Source of the DNA: Dugong dugon
Taxonomy: Eukaryota; Chordata; Mammalia; Sirenia; Dugongidae
Reading direction: 5' to 3'
Assembly (NCBI GenBank): GCA_030035585.1
Contig: CM057475.1
Span: forward strand, 4,969,501-5,033,500
DNA length: 64,000 nt
Shown: piece after piece, positions 33,784-45,628 of the stretch
Position numbering within the stretch: the stretch's first letter is position 1
How the letters are laid out: every line of letters begins with the position of its first letter
Program-made: the position numbers and the translations under genes
The notes under the pieces: generated by a model
Databases searched by the model: none
The model's input: the letters and a program-made list of their open reading frames with translations, nothing else
What the model was told of the DNA's origin: nothing

Positions 33784-35393
33784 ATGAGTTTTCTAAATTG
33801 GTTCTCAAGTCTGGTTAGTCTGAAAGACGTTGATGACTCTGCTTCCAGCAGTAAAGAGATTACTGCTAGTCCATGGAGCGAGGTGGCGATACAAATACAC
33901 AAAATATCACCACCGGTAGATCAGGTATTGGTGAAAGGTGAGGCTCAGGGTGAACACATGTGTGATATCTTTCTACAGCTTTGTCAGAATGAGAAGTAAA
34001 AGGAAGCTGGTTGGTCTGTCCTACTTTCGCTAGACAAACTGGTGAAGGAAAGAGATGTGCTCAGGGCTTCAGAGTCAAGGCTCATGGCTTCCACTTGTGC
34101 TTTGAAGGAAAGCCTTATTTCTTGTAGCAACAGAGCTGAAATTGCTGAAAACCAAACCTAGAGTCTTATTGTAAGAGTGGCTGAATTACAATGCCAGCTC
34201 AATTGCAAACCTCAAAAGGTGTCTGAAGTTAAGGTAAGGGCATTGATTGAGACGAGATGGGATCCTGAGACTTGGGATGCGGACATATGGGCAGATAATC
34301 AGGAAGCTAGGGACACTGAGGCCCTAAATCCCATTGAATCACTCCTGCCAGCAGAACCAGTCCCATCTGAAGAGATTACTTCATGTTTGTCTGATAAACC
34401 ACCCTGCCCAGAAAAACCATTAGCTCCTCCACTCCCTTCTAAGGAGATTATCCCTAGCCCAGCTGCCTCTAAAGAGCCCTTGCCTGAGTCTTTGCCTGGA
34501 GCACTGCCTGAAGCAGATGTTTTACAAGATAATGCTGAATGTTCTCAAAACAATTCCACACTTCCGATTCTGGCTTCTAGACCTATAACTAGGCTTAAGT
34601 CCCAGCAAGCCCCAAAAGGTGAAGTACAAAGTGTGACCCAGGAGGAGATATGCCACACTCCAAAAGAACTACTTGACTTTTCTAATATGTACAAACAGAA
34701 ACCTGGGGAATATGTGTGGGAATGACTATTAAGGGTGTGGGATAATGGTGCAAGGAACATAAAGATGGATCAGTCTGAGTTTATTGATATGGGTCCACTA
34801 AGCACAGATTGTTCATTCAATGTTTCAGCTACAGAAGTTAGGAAATGATCTAACAGTTTATTTGGTTGGGTTGCTGAAGCATGGATTATGAGGTGGCCAA
34901 CACTAAATCAAGTGGAAGTACTAGAGCTGCCTTGGTATACTGTAGAAGAAGGTATTCACAGGCTTAGGGAAATTGGCATGCTAGAGTGGATTTATCAGGT
35001 TAGAATCACAGACCCACACATGGAGTATCCAGAGGACACACCTTTTACCACAACTGTGAGGAACAAATTTGTGAAGGGAGCTTCAGTATCCTTGAAGACT
35101 GCTGTGATTGCTATTTTATGTAAGTCAGATTTGACAGTGGGAACTGCCCTAACTGAATTAACACACCTAACTACAATGGGGCTGATTGGACCCCATGGTA
35201 GTAGGAGCCAAGTGGCTGCGCTCAATCGACAAAGACAAGGTGGGCGTGGTTACAGTAATAGACAGAGGAGTCAAAGCAGTAATCACAATAGTCTGACTCG
35301 TATGGACTTACAGCTTTGGCTACTTAGTCATAGTGTCCCTAGGAGTGAAATAGATAGGAAATCTACTAAATATTTACTTGATCTATACAGATG
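33784..35393 (+). pseudogene. gag: ERV-L provirus 1 gag region, broken
   Basis: Gag would form the particle core. Open pieces lie at 33,784-33,999, 34,177-34,725 and 34,888-35,394. The second piece is Pro-, Ser- and Glu-rich, as in a linker or matrix-like region. The third has a capsid-like helical segment and a Gly-, Arg- and Asn-rich end (GGRGYSNRQRSQ), with no clear CCHC zinc knuckle. Stops near 34,000, 34,159, 34,724 and 34,847 break it. Assignment rests on position between the primer site and protease, and on similarity to the minus-strand provirus at 56,900-58,550. Confidence 0.65.
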
Positions 35394-35555
35394 AACAAAT
35401 TCTAGGTTAGGTGAACAGTAGCCTAACTCAAATCACCAGAATAGAGAGTCAAGGTCCCTCAGTCAATTCCCATATTTGAGCAAGTTTAAAGACCCACATC
35501 CCCTTGAATGAAGGGGAGGCTAGGTCCCCTTGAGGAAGGACTCCAATACACTGCC

Positions 35556-35571
35556 AAAAATTTTTACTGTT
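35556..35571. repeat. Left target-site duplication of L1 E
   Basis: The 16-bp aaaaatttttactgtt is repeated exactly at 40,445-40,460. The ERV reading is colinear across the two copies. Confidence 0.9.
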
Positions 35572-35581
35572 TTCAGTAAAG

Positions 35582-38500
35582 GACAGAACAACTAAAAAGA
35601 AACTCAGCAAAGATACAGAAGACCTAAAGGACACAATCAGCCAACTGGACCTCATAGACATATATAGAACACTCCATCCAACCGCTGCAAAGTACACATT
35701 CTTTTCCAATGCACATGGAACGTTCTCCAGAATAGACCACATCTTAGGCCACAGAGCAATCCTCAACAAGATCCAAAATGCTGAGATAATTCACAGTATC
35801 TTCTCTGACCACAATGCCATCAAGGTAGAAATTAACACTAGAAAGAGCAAGGAAAAAAAATCAAACACATGGAAACTGAATAATAATCTGCTTACACATC
35901 AATGGGTAATAGAAGAAATCAGAGATGGAATTAAAAAATTCCTAGAATCAAATGAAAATGAAAACACATCATACCAAAACCTTTGGGACACAGCAAAGGC
36001 AGTCCTCAGAGGACAATTTATAGCAATAGATGCACTTATCAAAAAAGAAGAAAGGGACAAAATCAAAACATTAACTACAGAACTCAAACAAATAGAAAGA
36101 GAACAACAAAAAAAGCCTACAACCACCGGAAGAAAGGAAATAGTAAAGATCAGAGCAGAAATCAATGAAATAGAGAACAGAAAAACAATAGAAAGAATCA
36201 ACAAAACCAAAAGTTGGTTCTTTGAAAGAATCAACAAAATCGACAAACCACTGGCCAGACTGACAAAAGAAAAACAGCAGAGGGCACAAATAACCCAAAT
36301 AAGAAATGAAATGGGGGACATTACAACAGACCCAACTGAAATAAAAAGGATTATAACAGAATATTATGAAAAACTATATTCCAACAAATTTGAAAACCTA
36401 GAGGAAATGGATAAATTTCTAGAAACATACGGCCTACCCAAACTACAACAAAGTGATATTGAAAATCTGAACAGACCCATAACAAGAGAAGAGATTGAAA
36501 AGGTAATAAAAAAACTCCCAACCAAAAAAAGCCCTGGCCCAGATGGCTTCACTGGAGAATTCTACAAAACATTTACAGAAGAGCTCGTACCAGTTCTACT
36601 CAAGTTATTTCAGAACATAGAAGAGGAAGCAATACTTCCAAATTCATTCTATGAAGCCAGCATAACGCTGATACCAAAACCAGGCAAAGACATCACAAAA
36701 AAAGAAAATTACAGACCAATATCTCTCATGAATATAGATGCAAAAATTCTGAACAAAATTCTAGCCAATAGAATTCAGTATCATATCAAAAAAATAATAC
36801 ACCACGACCAAGTAGGATTCATACCAGGTATGCAAGGATGGTTTAACATTAGAAAATCCATCAACGTAATCCACCACATAAATAAAAGGAAAGAAAAAAA
36901 TCACATGATTATCTCAATTGATGCAGAAAAGGCATTTGACAAAGTCCAACACCCATTCCTGATAAAAGCTCTCAATAAAATAGGTATAGAAGGGAAATTT
37001 CTCAACATAATAAAGGGCATCTATGCAAAACCAACAGCCAACATCATTCTTAATGGAGAAAGGCTGAAAACATTCCCCCTGAAAACAGGAACAAGACAAG
37101 GATGCCCTTTATCACCACTCCTATTTAACATTGTGCTGGAAGTTCTCGCTAGAGCAGTAAGGCAAGAGAAAGAAATAAAGGGCATCCAAATTGGTAATGA
37201 AGAAGTTAAACTCTCCCTGTTTGCAGATGATATGATACTATACATAGAAAACCCTAAAGACTCCACGAGAAATTTACTGGAAGTAATAGAAAGATTCAGC
37301 AGAGTAGCAGCATACAAGATAAACATTCAAAAATCAGTTGGATTCCTATACACCGGTAAAGAGAACGATGAAAAGGAGATCAGGAAATCAATACCATTTT
37401 CAATAGCCCCTAAAACGATAAAATACTTAGGAATAAATCTGACCAGGAATATAAAAGACCTATACAAAGAAAACTACAAAACACTGCTGCATGAAACCCA
37501 AAGGGATCTACATAAATGGAAAAACATACCATGCTCATGGATAGGCAGACTCAACATTGTGAAAATGGCAATTCTACCTAAAGCAATCTACAAATACAAT
37601 GCAATTCCGATACAAATACCAACAACATTCTTCAAAGAGATGGAAAAACTAATTATTAACTTTATATGGAAAGGGAAGAAACCTCGAATAAGTAAAGCAC
37701 TACTGAAGAAGAAGAATAAAGTTGGAGGACTCACACTACCTGACTTGAGAACCTACTATACAGCTACAGTACTCAAAACAGCCTGGTACTGGTACAACAA
37801 CAGAGACATTGACCAATGGAACAGAATTGAGAACTCAGATGTAAATCCATCCACCTACGGTCACCTGATTTTTGACAAGGGCCCAAAATACATCAAATGG
37901 GGAAAAGACAGTCTTTTTAACAAATGGTGCTGGCAAAACTGGATATCCATTTGTAGAAAAATGAAACAGGACCCATACCTCACACCATATACAAAAACTA
38001 CTTCAAAATGGATCAAAGACCTGAATATAAAGCCTCAAACTATAAAATTCATAGAAGAAAAAATAGGACCAACACTTCAGGCCTTAATACATGGCATTAA
38101 CAGGATACAAACCGTAAACATCAACACAAAAAACCCAACAGATAAACTAGATAATTGGGATCTTCTAAAAATCAAACATCTATGCTCTTCAAAAGATTTC
38201 ACCAAAAGAGTTAAAAGAGAACCTACAGACTGGGAAAAAATTTTTGGACAGTACAAGTCAGACAAAGGTCTAATCTCCATAATCTACAAGAAAATCCAAC
38301 ACCTCTACAACAAAAAGACAACCAATCCTATCAAAAAATGGGCAAAGGAAATGAACAGACACTTCACCAAGGAAGACATTCAAATGGCCAACAGACACAT
38401 GAGGAAATGCTCGCGATCACTAGCCATTAGAGAAATGCAAATTAAAACCACAATGAGATACCATCTCACCCCGGCATTACTGGCACGAATCAAAAACACT

Positions 38501-38944
38501 GGAAATAACAAATGTTGGAGGGGCTGCGGGGAGACGGGAACTCTTATACACTGCTGGTGGGAATGCAAAATGATACAGCCATTTTGGAAAATGATATGGC
38601 GTTTCCTCAGAAAGCTAGAAATAGACGTACCATTCGATCCAGCAATCCCACTCCTAGGAATATATCCTAGAGAAATAAGAGTCATCACTCGAATAGACAT
38701 ATGCACACCTATGTTCATGGCTGCATTATTCACAATAGCAAAACGATGGAAACAACCTCGATGTCCATCAACAGACGAATGGATACACAAACTATGGTAC
38801 ATACACACAATGGAGTACTATGCAACGAGAAAGAAGAATGAATCGGTGAACCATCTCATAACATGGATGAAACTGGAGGACATCATGCTGAGTGAAATAA
38901 GTCAATCACAAAAGGACAAATATTGTATGAGACCTCTATTGTAA
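35582..38944 (+). CDS. L1 E ORF2, 5'-truncated but open (reverse transcriptase)
   Basis: I read every codon from 35,582 to 36,311 and found no stop. With the open frame from the ATG at 36,311 this gives 1,120 codons ending in TAA at 38,942. L1 ORF2p is usually about 1,275 residues, so some 150 N-terminal endonuclease residues are missing. Landmarks: endonuclease SDHNA at about residue 78; RT blocks [23 protein letters not shown] (residue 505) and catalytic FADD at 37,220-37,231 (residue 547); Cys-rich end [18 protein letters not shown] near residue 978. The protein acts on L1 RNA in cytoplasm and nucleus. With no ATG before 36,311 and no promoter, expression is doubtful. Confidence 0.88.
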   Translation, partial: DRTTKKKLSKDTEDLKDTISQLDLIDIYRTLHPTAAKYTFFSNAHGTFSRIDHILGHRAILNKIQNAEIIHSIFSDHNAIKVEINTRKSKEKKSNTWKLNNNLLTHQWVIEEIRDGIKKFLESNENENTSYQNLWDTAKAVLRGQFIAIDALIKKEERDKIKTLTTELKQIEREQQKKPTTTGRKEIVKIRAEINEIENRKTIERINKTKSWFFERINKIDKPLARLTKEKQQRAQITQIRNEMGDITTDPTEIKRIITEYYEKLYSNKFENLEEMDKFLETYGLPKLQQSDIENLNRPITREEIEKVIKKLPTKKSPGPDGFTGEFYKTFTEELVPVLLKLFQNIEEEAILPNSFYEASITLIPKPGKDITKKENYRPISLMNIDAKILNKILANRIQYHIKKIIHHDQVGFIPGMQGWFNIRKSINVIHHINKRKEKNHMIISIDAEKAFDKVQHPFLIKALNKIGIEGKFLNIIKGIYAKPTANIILNGERLKTFPLKTGTRQGCPLSPLLFNIVLEVLARAVRQEKEIKGIQIGNEEVKLSLFADDMILYIENPKDSTRNLLEVIERFSRVAAYKINIQKSVGFLYTGKENDEKEIRKSIPFSIAPKTIKYLGINLTRNIKDLYKENYKTLLHETQRDLHKWKNIPCSWIGRLNIVKMAILPKAIYKYNAIPIQIPTTFFKEMEKLIINFIWKGKKPRISKALLKKKNKVGGLTLPDLRTYYTATVLKTAWYWYNNRDIDQWNRIENSDVNPSTYGHLIFDKGPKYIKWGKDSLFNKWCWQNWISICRKMKQDPYLTPYTKTTSKWIKDLNIKPQTIKFIEEKIGPTLQALIHGINRIQTVNINTKNPTDKLDNWDLLKIKHLCSSKDFTKRVKREPTDWEKIFGQYKSDKGLISIIYKKIQHLYNKKTTNPIKKWAKEMNRHFTKEDIQMANRHMRKCSRSLAIREMQIKTTMRYHLTPALLARIKNTGNNKCWRGCGETGTLIHCWWECKMIQPFWKMIWRFLRKLEIDVPFDPAIPLLGIYPREIRVITRIDICTPMFMAALFTIAKRWKQPRCPSTDEWIHKLWYIHTMEYYATRKKNESVNHLITWMKLEDIMLSEISQSQKDKYCMRPLL

Positions 38945-39683
38945 AAAGCCATGAAAAAATTCACATGCAAAATGTAACAATCCTTGTTGGTTACCAGGGA
39001 TGGGAGGGGGGGGGGATACTAAATAGGTAATAGGTAAGTGGTAACTTGGGTGAGAGATGAGATAGTACATAGTACAGCGGAAACTAACACAACCTGCACA
39101 AGGAAAGGTCATGAAGGCCCTATAGACACATCCAAACCCCCCGAGGGACTGAGTTGTTGGACGGAGGGCTCTGGGGACCATGATCTCGGGGAACATCTAG
39201 CTCAACTGGCATGACACTACTTATAAAGATAATGCTCTACATTATACCTTGGTGAGTAGTGTCTGGGGTCTTAAAAGCCTATGAGCGGCCATCTAAGATA
39301 CTCCACTGATCTCGTCCCTTCGGGAACAAGGGAGAATGAAGAGAACAGGATACAAGGAAAAGATTAGTCCGAAGGACTAATGGTCCACAGCTACCAAGGC
39401 CTCCACGGGACTGAGCCCAGTACAGCTGGATGGTGCCCGGCTACCACCAATGACTCCTTTGACCAGGATCACAACAGAGGGTTCTGGGCAGAGCTGGAGT
39501 AGGATGTAGAGCATAATTTTAACTCCCAAAAAAAAAAAAAAAAAAGAAGACCAGATATACTGGCCTAAAGAATACTAGAGAAACCTCGAGAGTGTGGCCC
39601 CCAGACACCCTTTCAGCTCAGAGGGGAAGTTACCTTCAAGGTTCGATGTTAAGCCTGGGAATGGACACCCCAGTAAAACTAAA

Positions 39684-40430
39684 TGGGACTAACGATGTAC
39701 AGGAGTCCGGTGACAAGGGCCAGAAGGCAGAGGGAGAGTAGGAAACTGATGATAAGGAACACAAATTGAATAAGGACACTGTCGATGTATTGTGAGATTG
39801 TTGACCACTGCTATGGGGCAACATTTGTAGTAACTATTAAATGGGAGGCTGTTTTGTCCTGTAAGCCTTCATCTTGGGCGAGAATGGCAGCACAATTGGA
39901 AGAGCATAGTCAATATCACTTAAATGTGTAAGTAAAAAGTTTTGAAATGGTGTTTAAATAAAATAAAAATAAATAAATAAATAAACAAACAAAGGAGACT
40001 AAAGAGGTACAATAGTCCACTGACAAGGTCCAGAAGACAGAAGGGGACAAGGAAGCCCCCTGGTGATAGGGAACACAAGGTGGAGTAAGGATATTCTTGA
40101 TGTGCTGTGAGATTGTTAACCATTGTCATAGGGCAACATGTGTAGTAACTGTTAAATGAAAAACTATTTTGTTCTGTAAGCCTTCATCTTAAGTGAGAAT
40201 AACAGCACAGTTGGAAGAGCGTAGTCAATGTCACTGAACTGTGAATGTAGAAAATTTTGAAACGGTGTATCTTTGGCCATCTGTAATTTTCATCAAAAAA
40301 AAAGGTTGAGAATTTAGAGGCTTAATACGTTGTGGGGTTGTTAACCAATGTCAAAAAAAACAACATGTGTACTACTATTTCATGAGAAACTATTTGCTCT
40401 GTAAGCTTTCACCTGAAGTACAATAAAATA
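39684..40430 (+). repeat. Tandem repeats of the L1 E 3' tail
   Basis: Two copies of about 310 bp start at 39,684 and 39,994. They share 'caagg..ccagaag.cag', 'gtgagattgtt', 'gtaagccttcatctt' and 'agcacaRttggaagagc'. A partial third copy starts near 40,315 and has the ordinary L1 end (aagtacaataaaat). Copy 1 ends in an aaat-rich tract (39,955-39,992). Copy 2 ends in nine A (40,296). Confidence 0.85.
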
Positions 40431-40465
40431 TATATAAAAAAAAAAAAAATTTTTACTGTTAATCT

Positions 40466-40750
40466 TTGTCCCAGCCTTCCCCAAAGGGATCTATGGCCTT
40501 TTATGAGAGTGCTGTTCATTGGGGAAAAGGATACAATCAGACTTTTGGGGGATTACTGGATACTGGCTCTGAGCTGACTCTAATTCCAGGAGACCAAAAA
40601 CATCACTGTGGCCCACCAGTCAGAGTGGGGGCCTATGGAGGTCAGGTTATTAATGGAGTCTTGGCTCATGTCCACCTCACAGTAGGTCCAGTGGGTCCCC
40701 GAACCCAACCTGTAGTGATTTCACCAGTTCCAGAATGCATAATTGGATAG
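40466..40750 (+). pseudogene. pro: ERV-L provirus 1 protease region
   Basis: A retroviral aspartic protease that would cut the viral polyproteins. The open segment of 95 codons carries the active-site string LLDTGSELT followed by a flap-like Gly-rich stretch, as in this family (usually about 100-120 residues). The catalytic DTG is retained. The frame passes into RT with an overlap and frame change at 40,735-40,750. It follows L1 E directly, so any link to gag is severed. Confidence 0.7.
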
Positions 40751-42230
40751 ATATACTCCACAGCTGGCAGAACCCCCACATTGGATCCCTGACAAATACA
40801 GCAAGGGCTATTATGGTAGGAAAAGCTAGGTGGAAATCATTAAAACTGCCTCTACCTAGGAAAATAGTAAACCAAAAGCAATACCACATTCCTGGAGGGA
40901 TTGCAGAGATTACTGCCACCATCAAAGACTTGAAGGATGCAGGGGTGGTGATTCCCACCACATATCCATTCAACTCACCTATTTGGCCTGTGCAAAAAAC
41001 AGATGGATCTTGGAGAATGACAGTAGATTATCGAAAACTTAACCAGGTGGTGAGTCCAATTGCACCTGCTGTTCCAGATGTAATTTCACTGATTGAGCAA
41101 ATAATACATCTCCTGGTACCTGGTATGCAGCTATTGATCTGGCTAATGCCATTTTCTCCATATCTGTTTCAAAGGACCACCAGAAGCAGTTTGCCTTCAG
41201 CTGGCAAGGCCAACAATACACCTTCACTTGCCTCCCTCAAGGCTACATCAAGTCTCCAGCCTTATGTCAGAATTTAGTCCGCAGGGACCTTTATCGCCTT
41301 TCCCTTCCACAGGACATCACACTGGTCTATTACACTGATGACATTATGCTGATTGGACCTAGTAAGGAAGAAGTGGACTTATTGGTAAAACATTTGCATG
41401 CTAGAGGGTGGGAGATTAATCCCACAAAAATTCAGGCACCTTCCACTTCAGTGAAATTTCTAGGGGTCCAGTGGTGTGGGGCATGTCGAGACATTCCTTC
41501 TAAAGTGAAGGATAAGTTATTGCATCTTGCTGCTCCCACAACTAAAAAGGAGGCACAATGCCTAATGGGCCTATTTGTATTTTGGAGGCAAGATATTCCT
41601 CATTTGAGTGTGCTACTCTGGCCTATTTATCAAGTGACTCGAAAAGCTGCTAGTTTTGAGTGGGGACCAGAACAAAAGAAGGCTCTGCAACAGGTTCAGG
41701 CTGCTGTGCAAGCCGCTCTACCACTTGGACCATCTACTCCATCTGATCCAATGGTGCTTGAAGTGTCAGTGGCAGATAGAGGTGCTGTTTGGAGTCTTTG
41801 GCAGGCCCCTATTGGTGAGTCACAGTGAAGACCCTTAGGATTTTGGAGCAAAGCTCTGCCATCCTCTGCAGATAACTACTCTCCTTTGGAGAAACAAATT
41901 TTGGCTTGTTACTGGGCCTTAGTAGAGACTGAATGATTAACCATGGGACACTGAGTCACCATGAGGTCTGAGCTGCCCATCATGAACTGGGTATTGTCTG
42001 ACCCACAGAAGCATAAAGTTGGATGTGCACAGCAGCACTCCATCATTAAATGGAAGTGGTATATTCGAGATCGGGCCTGAGGAGGACCTGAAGGCACCAG
42101 TAAGTTGCATGAGGAAGTGGCCCAAATTCCCATGGTCTCCACTCCTGTCACATTACCTTCCATCTCCCAGTCTGCACCTATGGCCTCATGGGGAGTTCCT
42201 TATGATCAGTTGACTGAGGAAGAGAAAACT
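40735..42230 (+). pseudogene. pol: ERV-L provirus 1 reverse transcriptase, broken
   Basis: The fingers segment, open to 41,277, includes DGSWRMTVDYRKLN. The catalytic YTDD is at 41,331-41,342, in the piece before the open stretch 41,346-41,828, which continues through a thumb and connection region. Frame changes lie between 41,100 and 41,345, with a stop at 41,826. The protein would copy the viral RNA from a tRNA primer. The catalytic aspartates are present but the enzyme cannot be translated in one piece. Confidence 0.8.
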
Positions 42231-42660
42231 CGTGCCTCGTTTACAGATGGTTCTGCACAATATGCAGGTGCCACTCGAAAGTGGACAGTGGCAGCACTAC
42301 AGTCCCTTTCTGGGACCTCCCTGAAGGGCAGTGGTGAAAGGAAATCCTCTTAGTGGGCAGAACTTCGAGCAGTGCACCTGGTTGTTCACTTTGCTTGGAA
42401 GGAGAAATGGCCAGATGTGCGATTATATACTGATTCATGGGCTGTGGCCAATGGTTTGGCTGCATGGTCAGGGACTTGGAAGGAACATGACTGGAAAATT
42501 AGAGACAAGGATTTATGGGAAAGAGGTATGTGGATAAACCTCTCTGAATGGGCCAAAGAAGTGAAGATATTTGTGTCTCATGTGGATGCTCACCAAAGGG
42601 TGACCTCAGCAGAGGATGACTTTAACAATCAAGTGGATAGGATGACTCGTTCTGTGGAAA
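42231..42660 (+). pseudogene. pol: ERV-L provirus 1 RNase H region, broken
   Basis: RNase H removes the RNA strand after reverse transcription. The TDGS motif (42,243-42,254) marks the first catalytic aspartate. A VRLYTDSWAV segment near 42,420 supplies the later conserved aspartate. The frame changes near 42,350, where a stop separates the two parts, so the domain is not continuous. Confidence 0.75.
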
Positions 42661-43400
42661 CCAGTCATCCTCTTTCCCCAGCTACTCCTGTCGTTGCTCA
42701 ATGGGCTCATGAACAAAGTGGCCATGATGGCAGGGATGGAGGTTATGCATGGGTCCAGCAGCATGGACTTCCACTCACCAAGGCTGACTTGGCCACAGCC
42801 TCTGCTGAGTGCCTAATCTGCTGGCAGCAGAGACCAACACTAAGTCTCCGATATGGCACCATCCCTCCAGGTGATCAGCCAGCAACCTGGTGGCAAGTTG
42901 ATTACATTGGACCACTTCCATCACAGAAAGGGCAACATTTTGTCCTTACTGGAATAGACACTTACTATGGATATGGATTTGCCTTGCCTGCACACAATGC
43001 TTCTGCCAAAACTACCATCTGTGGATTTACAGAATGCCTTATCCACTGTCATGGTATCCCACACAGCATTGCCTCAGATCAAGGGACTCTCTTCACAGCA
43101 AATGAAGTGCAGCAGTAGGCCCATGCTCATGGAATTCACTGGTCTTACCATGTTCCCCATCATCCTGAAGCAGCTGGCTTGATAGAACAATGGAATGGCC
43201 TTCTAAAGACACAATTACAGTGCCAGCTAGGTGACAATACCTTGCAGGGTTGGGGCAATGTTCTCCAGGTGGCTCTATATGCTTTAAACCAGCATCCAAT
43301 ATATGGTGCTGTTTCTCCCGTAGCCATGATCCATGGGTCCAGTAATCAAGGGGGGGAAATGGGAGTGGCACCACTCACTATTACCCCTAGTGACCCACTT
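42661..43400 (+). pseudogene. pol: ERV-L provirus 1 integrase, broken
   Basis: Integrase inserts viral DNA into chromosomes. A His/Cys N-terminal zinc region lies near 42,760-42,840. Core catalytic residues are visible: D in WWQVDYIGPLP (about 42,890), D in SIASDQGTLFT (about 43,070), and E in the segment after 43,155. A TAG at 43,116-43,118 interrupts between the second and third catalytic positions, and the frame continues from 43,179. Bases 43,041-43,107 recur at 45,629. Confidence 0.8.
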
Positions 43401-43429
43401 GCAAGATTTTTGCTTCCTGTCCCCTCGAC

Positions 43430-43980
43430 CTTGTGCTCTGCAGTCCTAAAGGTCTTAGTTCCAAAGGGAGGAATGCTCCCACCTGGAGATACATCACTGA
43501 TTCCATTGAACTGGAAGTTAAGAATGCCACCTGGCCACTTTGGGCTCCTTATGCCTCTGGATCAACTGGCAAAGAAGGGAGTTACCATACTGGCTGGTGT
43601 GATTGATCCTGATTACCAATAGGAAATCAAACTGATATTACATCATAGAAGTAAAGAAGAGTATGTCTGGAATGCAGGAGATTCCTTAGGGCGTTTCTTA
43701 GTACTACCATGCCCTGTGATTAAAGTCAATGGAAAACTACAGCAACCTAATTCTGACATGACTACTAATGACCCAGACCTTTCAGGAATGAAGGTTTGGG
43801 TCACCCCACCAGGCAAAGAACCACGATCAGCCAAGGTGCTTGCTGAGGGCAAGGGGAATACAGAATGGGTGGTGGAAGAAGGTAGTTCTAAATACCAGTT
43901 ACAGCCAAGTGACCAGTTTCAGAAATGGGGATGTAATTGTTATGAGTATTTCTGCTTTGTATGTGTGCATCAGATATTTT
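43430..43980 (+). pseudogene. ERV-L provirus 1 dUTPase-like domain, broken
   Basis: A dUTPase domain hydrolyses dUTP and limits uracil incorporation. Its place after integrase is diagnostic of ERV-L. A Pro-Gly-rich loop (LPPGDTSLIPL) and the GVTILAGVIDPDYQ block match the beta-strand motif 3 region of trimeric dUTPases. A stop follows at 43,620, and the rest continues in another frame at 43,716-44,012 (GMKVWVTPPGK). Confidence 0.72.
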
Positions 43981-44141
43981 TGTTTGCTTCACTTATAAAA
44001 TATAAGCTGTAAATGGGACTACTGCATTTTCAATTGTACGTGTGTCAGTTGTATCATGTTATGTGCAAGTATGACTTCCTAATTGTCTTTATTCAGAGAT
44101 TATGTATGGTTTAAGGAGATGTGTACATGTGCCAAGTTATC

Positions 44142-44152
44142 AAGGGGTGGAC
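44142..44152 (+). other. Polypurine tract of ERV-L provirus 1
   Basis: aaggggtgga directly precedes the 3' LTR start tgtaatgg, as needed for plus-strand priming. Confidence 0.65.
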
Positions 44153-44630
44153 TGTAATGGCTAAAATTGTGTGCCAACTTGGCTGGGCCTTGATTCTCAG
44201 TGTTTTAATGTAATCACTCTCATGATTGAATATACTGTGAGTAGCCAATCAGATGAAAGGGAGTCTCCTTGGGGGTGTGGCCCGCGTCTGAATATAAGCA
44301 GACGTTCTGGCTTTTTGCTCTCTCTGGATCCTGTGGTTGCCTCCTGTTGTCTCAACTCTGGTTCTTGGGACTTGAGCTGTCAGTTTACCTGCCGAATCTG
44401 GGATTCGTCGATCTGCATAGCCTGTGAGCAGGAGCCCTGCTCTCCAACCTGCCGATCTTGGGCTTGCCAGCTTCTGCAGCTGTGTGACTTGGGAGAGGCC
44501 TCTACCCTGATCCACAGACTTGGGATGTTCTAGCCTCTATAATCACATGAGCTGTTTCCTTGATATAAATTTATTTATTTATTTATACACTTTATTGGTT
44601 TTGCTTCTCTAGATAATCCAGCCTAAGAAA
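44153..44630 (+). repeat. 3' LTR of ERV-L provirus 1
   Basis: Partner of 33,266-33,742, with about 33-35 differences by eye plus a small insertion near 44,547. Its terminal CA has changed to AA. Confidence 0.9.
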
Positions 44631-44635
44631 CTTGG

Positions 44636-45555
44636 ATATCTGTATGCAAAGACATGAACTTTGAATACACAAATTGACTCAATGGATCATAGCCCTAAAT
44701 TTATAAAATCTAAAACTATAAAATTTTAGAAGAAAATATGGGGAAAAGTCTTTTTTTGACTAGTGTTAGGCAAAAATCTTTTACATGCAATAACCATAAG
44801 CACAGTTCATAAAAGAAAAAAATAATAAATTGAACTTCATCAAAATTATGAAGTTCTATTCTTCAAAGGAAACTGTTAAGAGAATAATAAGACAAATCCC
44901 AGACTGAGATAAAATATTGCAAATTGCATACCTAATGAAAGATCTGTGTACAGAATATAGACAGAACATTCAAACTCAACAATTAGAAAACAAACTATGT
45001 AATTTTTTAAAATGAGCAATATATTTGATCAAATACTTCACCAAAGAAAATATATGGATAGCAAATAAGCACTAATAAGTACATGAAGCATGCTTTATTT
45101 TAATAGCTGCAAACTGGAAACAACTGAAATATCCATCAACAGATGAACGGATAAACTAACTGTGATATAGTCATACAATAACAAAAAGAATAAACTACAG
45201 ATACATGCTATAACATGAGTGATTCTCAAAGTGACAATGTTGACTAGGAGAAAAAAAAAGCCAGATCCAAAAGAATGCATACTATATGATCCCGCTTATG
45301 TAAAATTCTAGAAAATGCATACCAGTCTGTAGTGACAGAAAGCAGACCAGTGGTTGTCTGAGGAAACCATTAGGAGTGATTAAACAGGGACATCAAGAAA
45401 CTTATCAGGGTAATATGTTTGTTAATTATCTTGATTTTGGTGATGGTTTCACAAGTGCCAAAACTTTTAATATTGTGCACATTAAATATGGGCAGTATAT
45501 TGTAGGTCAGTTATATCACAATATATGTGTTTAAAATAAATGCAAAAAAAACTAC
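44636..45555 (+). mobile_element. Ancient L1M host, ORF2 end and 3' UTR
   Basis: Resumes at atatctgtatgcaaaga and runs through 'aaactataaaattttagaag', 'catcaacagatgaacgga' and 'gttaattatcttgattttgg' to an A-run near 45,545. It is the far end of the L1M that begins at 19,640. Confidence 0.72.
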
Positions 45556-45628
45556 TTGATAATAAATTCCATCCACTTAAGAGATTGATCAAGATAAAAC
45601 ACTTAGAATGAAGAAACTGTGGTGAAAC

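Larger units (their letters stand above)
35572..40444 (+). mobile_element. L1 'E': 5'-truncated, well preserved LINE-1
   Basis: Starts inside the endonuclease part of ORF2 and runs to a tail of about 13 A at 40,437. It is flanked by an exact 16-bp duplication. It is younger than its host provirus, and ORF2 is uninterrupted. The 3' UTR is longer than in L1 B because its terminal part is repeated (39,684-40,430). With no promoter or ORF1 it cannot mobilise itself. Confidence 0.92.
33266..44630 (+). mobile_element. ERV-L class endogenous retrovirus, provirus 1
   Basis: A complete proviral layout: 5' LTR, tRNA-Leu-like primer site, gag region, protease-RT-RNase H-integrase, dUTPase after integrase, polypurine tract, 3' LTR, and no envelope gene. 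dUTPase downstream of integrase and absence of env are features of the ERV-L (class III) group. A 5-bp target duplication, cttgg, occurs at 33,261-33,265 and 44,631-44,635. The LTRs differ at about 7% by hand count, so the insertion is old. It carries L1 E (35,572-40,444). All its reading frames are broken. Confidence 0.9.

Noticed and set aside
39955-39992. Tandem AAAT/AAAC tract as a CRISPR-like or satellite array
   Set aside because: It is simply the A-rich end of the first repeated L1 tail.
43041-43107. The 67-bp repeat as a retroviral attachment site
   Set aside because: It is internal integrase coding sequence, not an LTR end, and its second copy has no LTR nearby.
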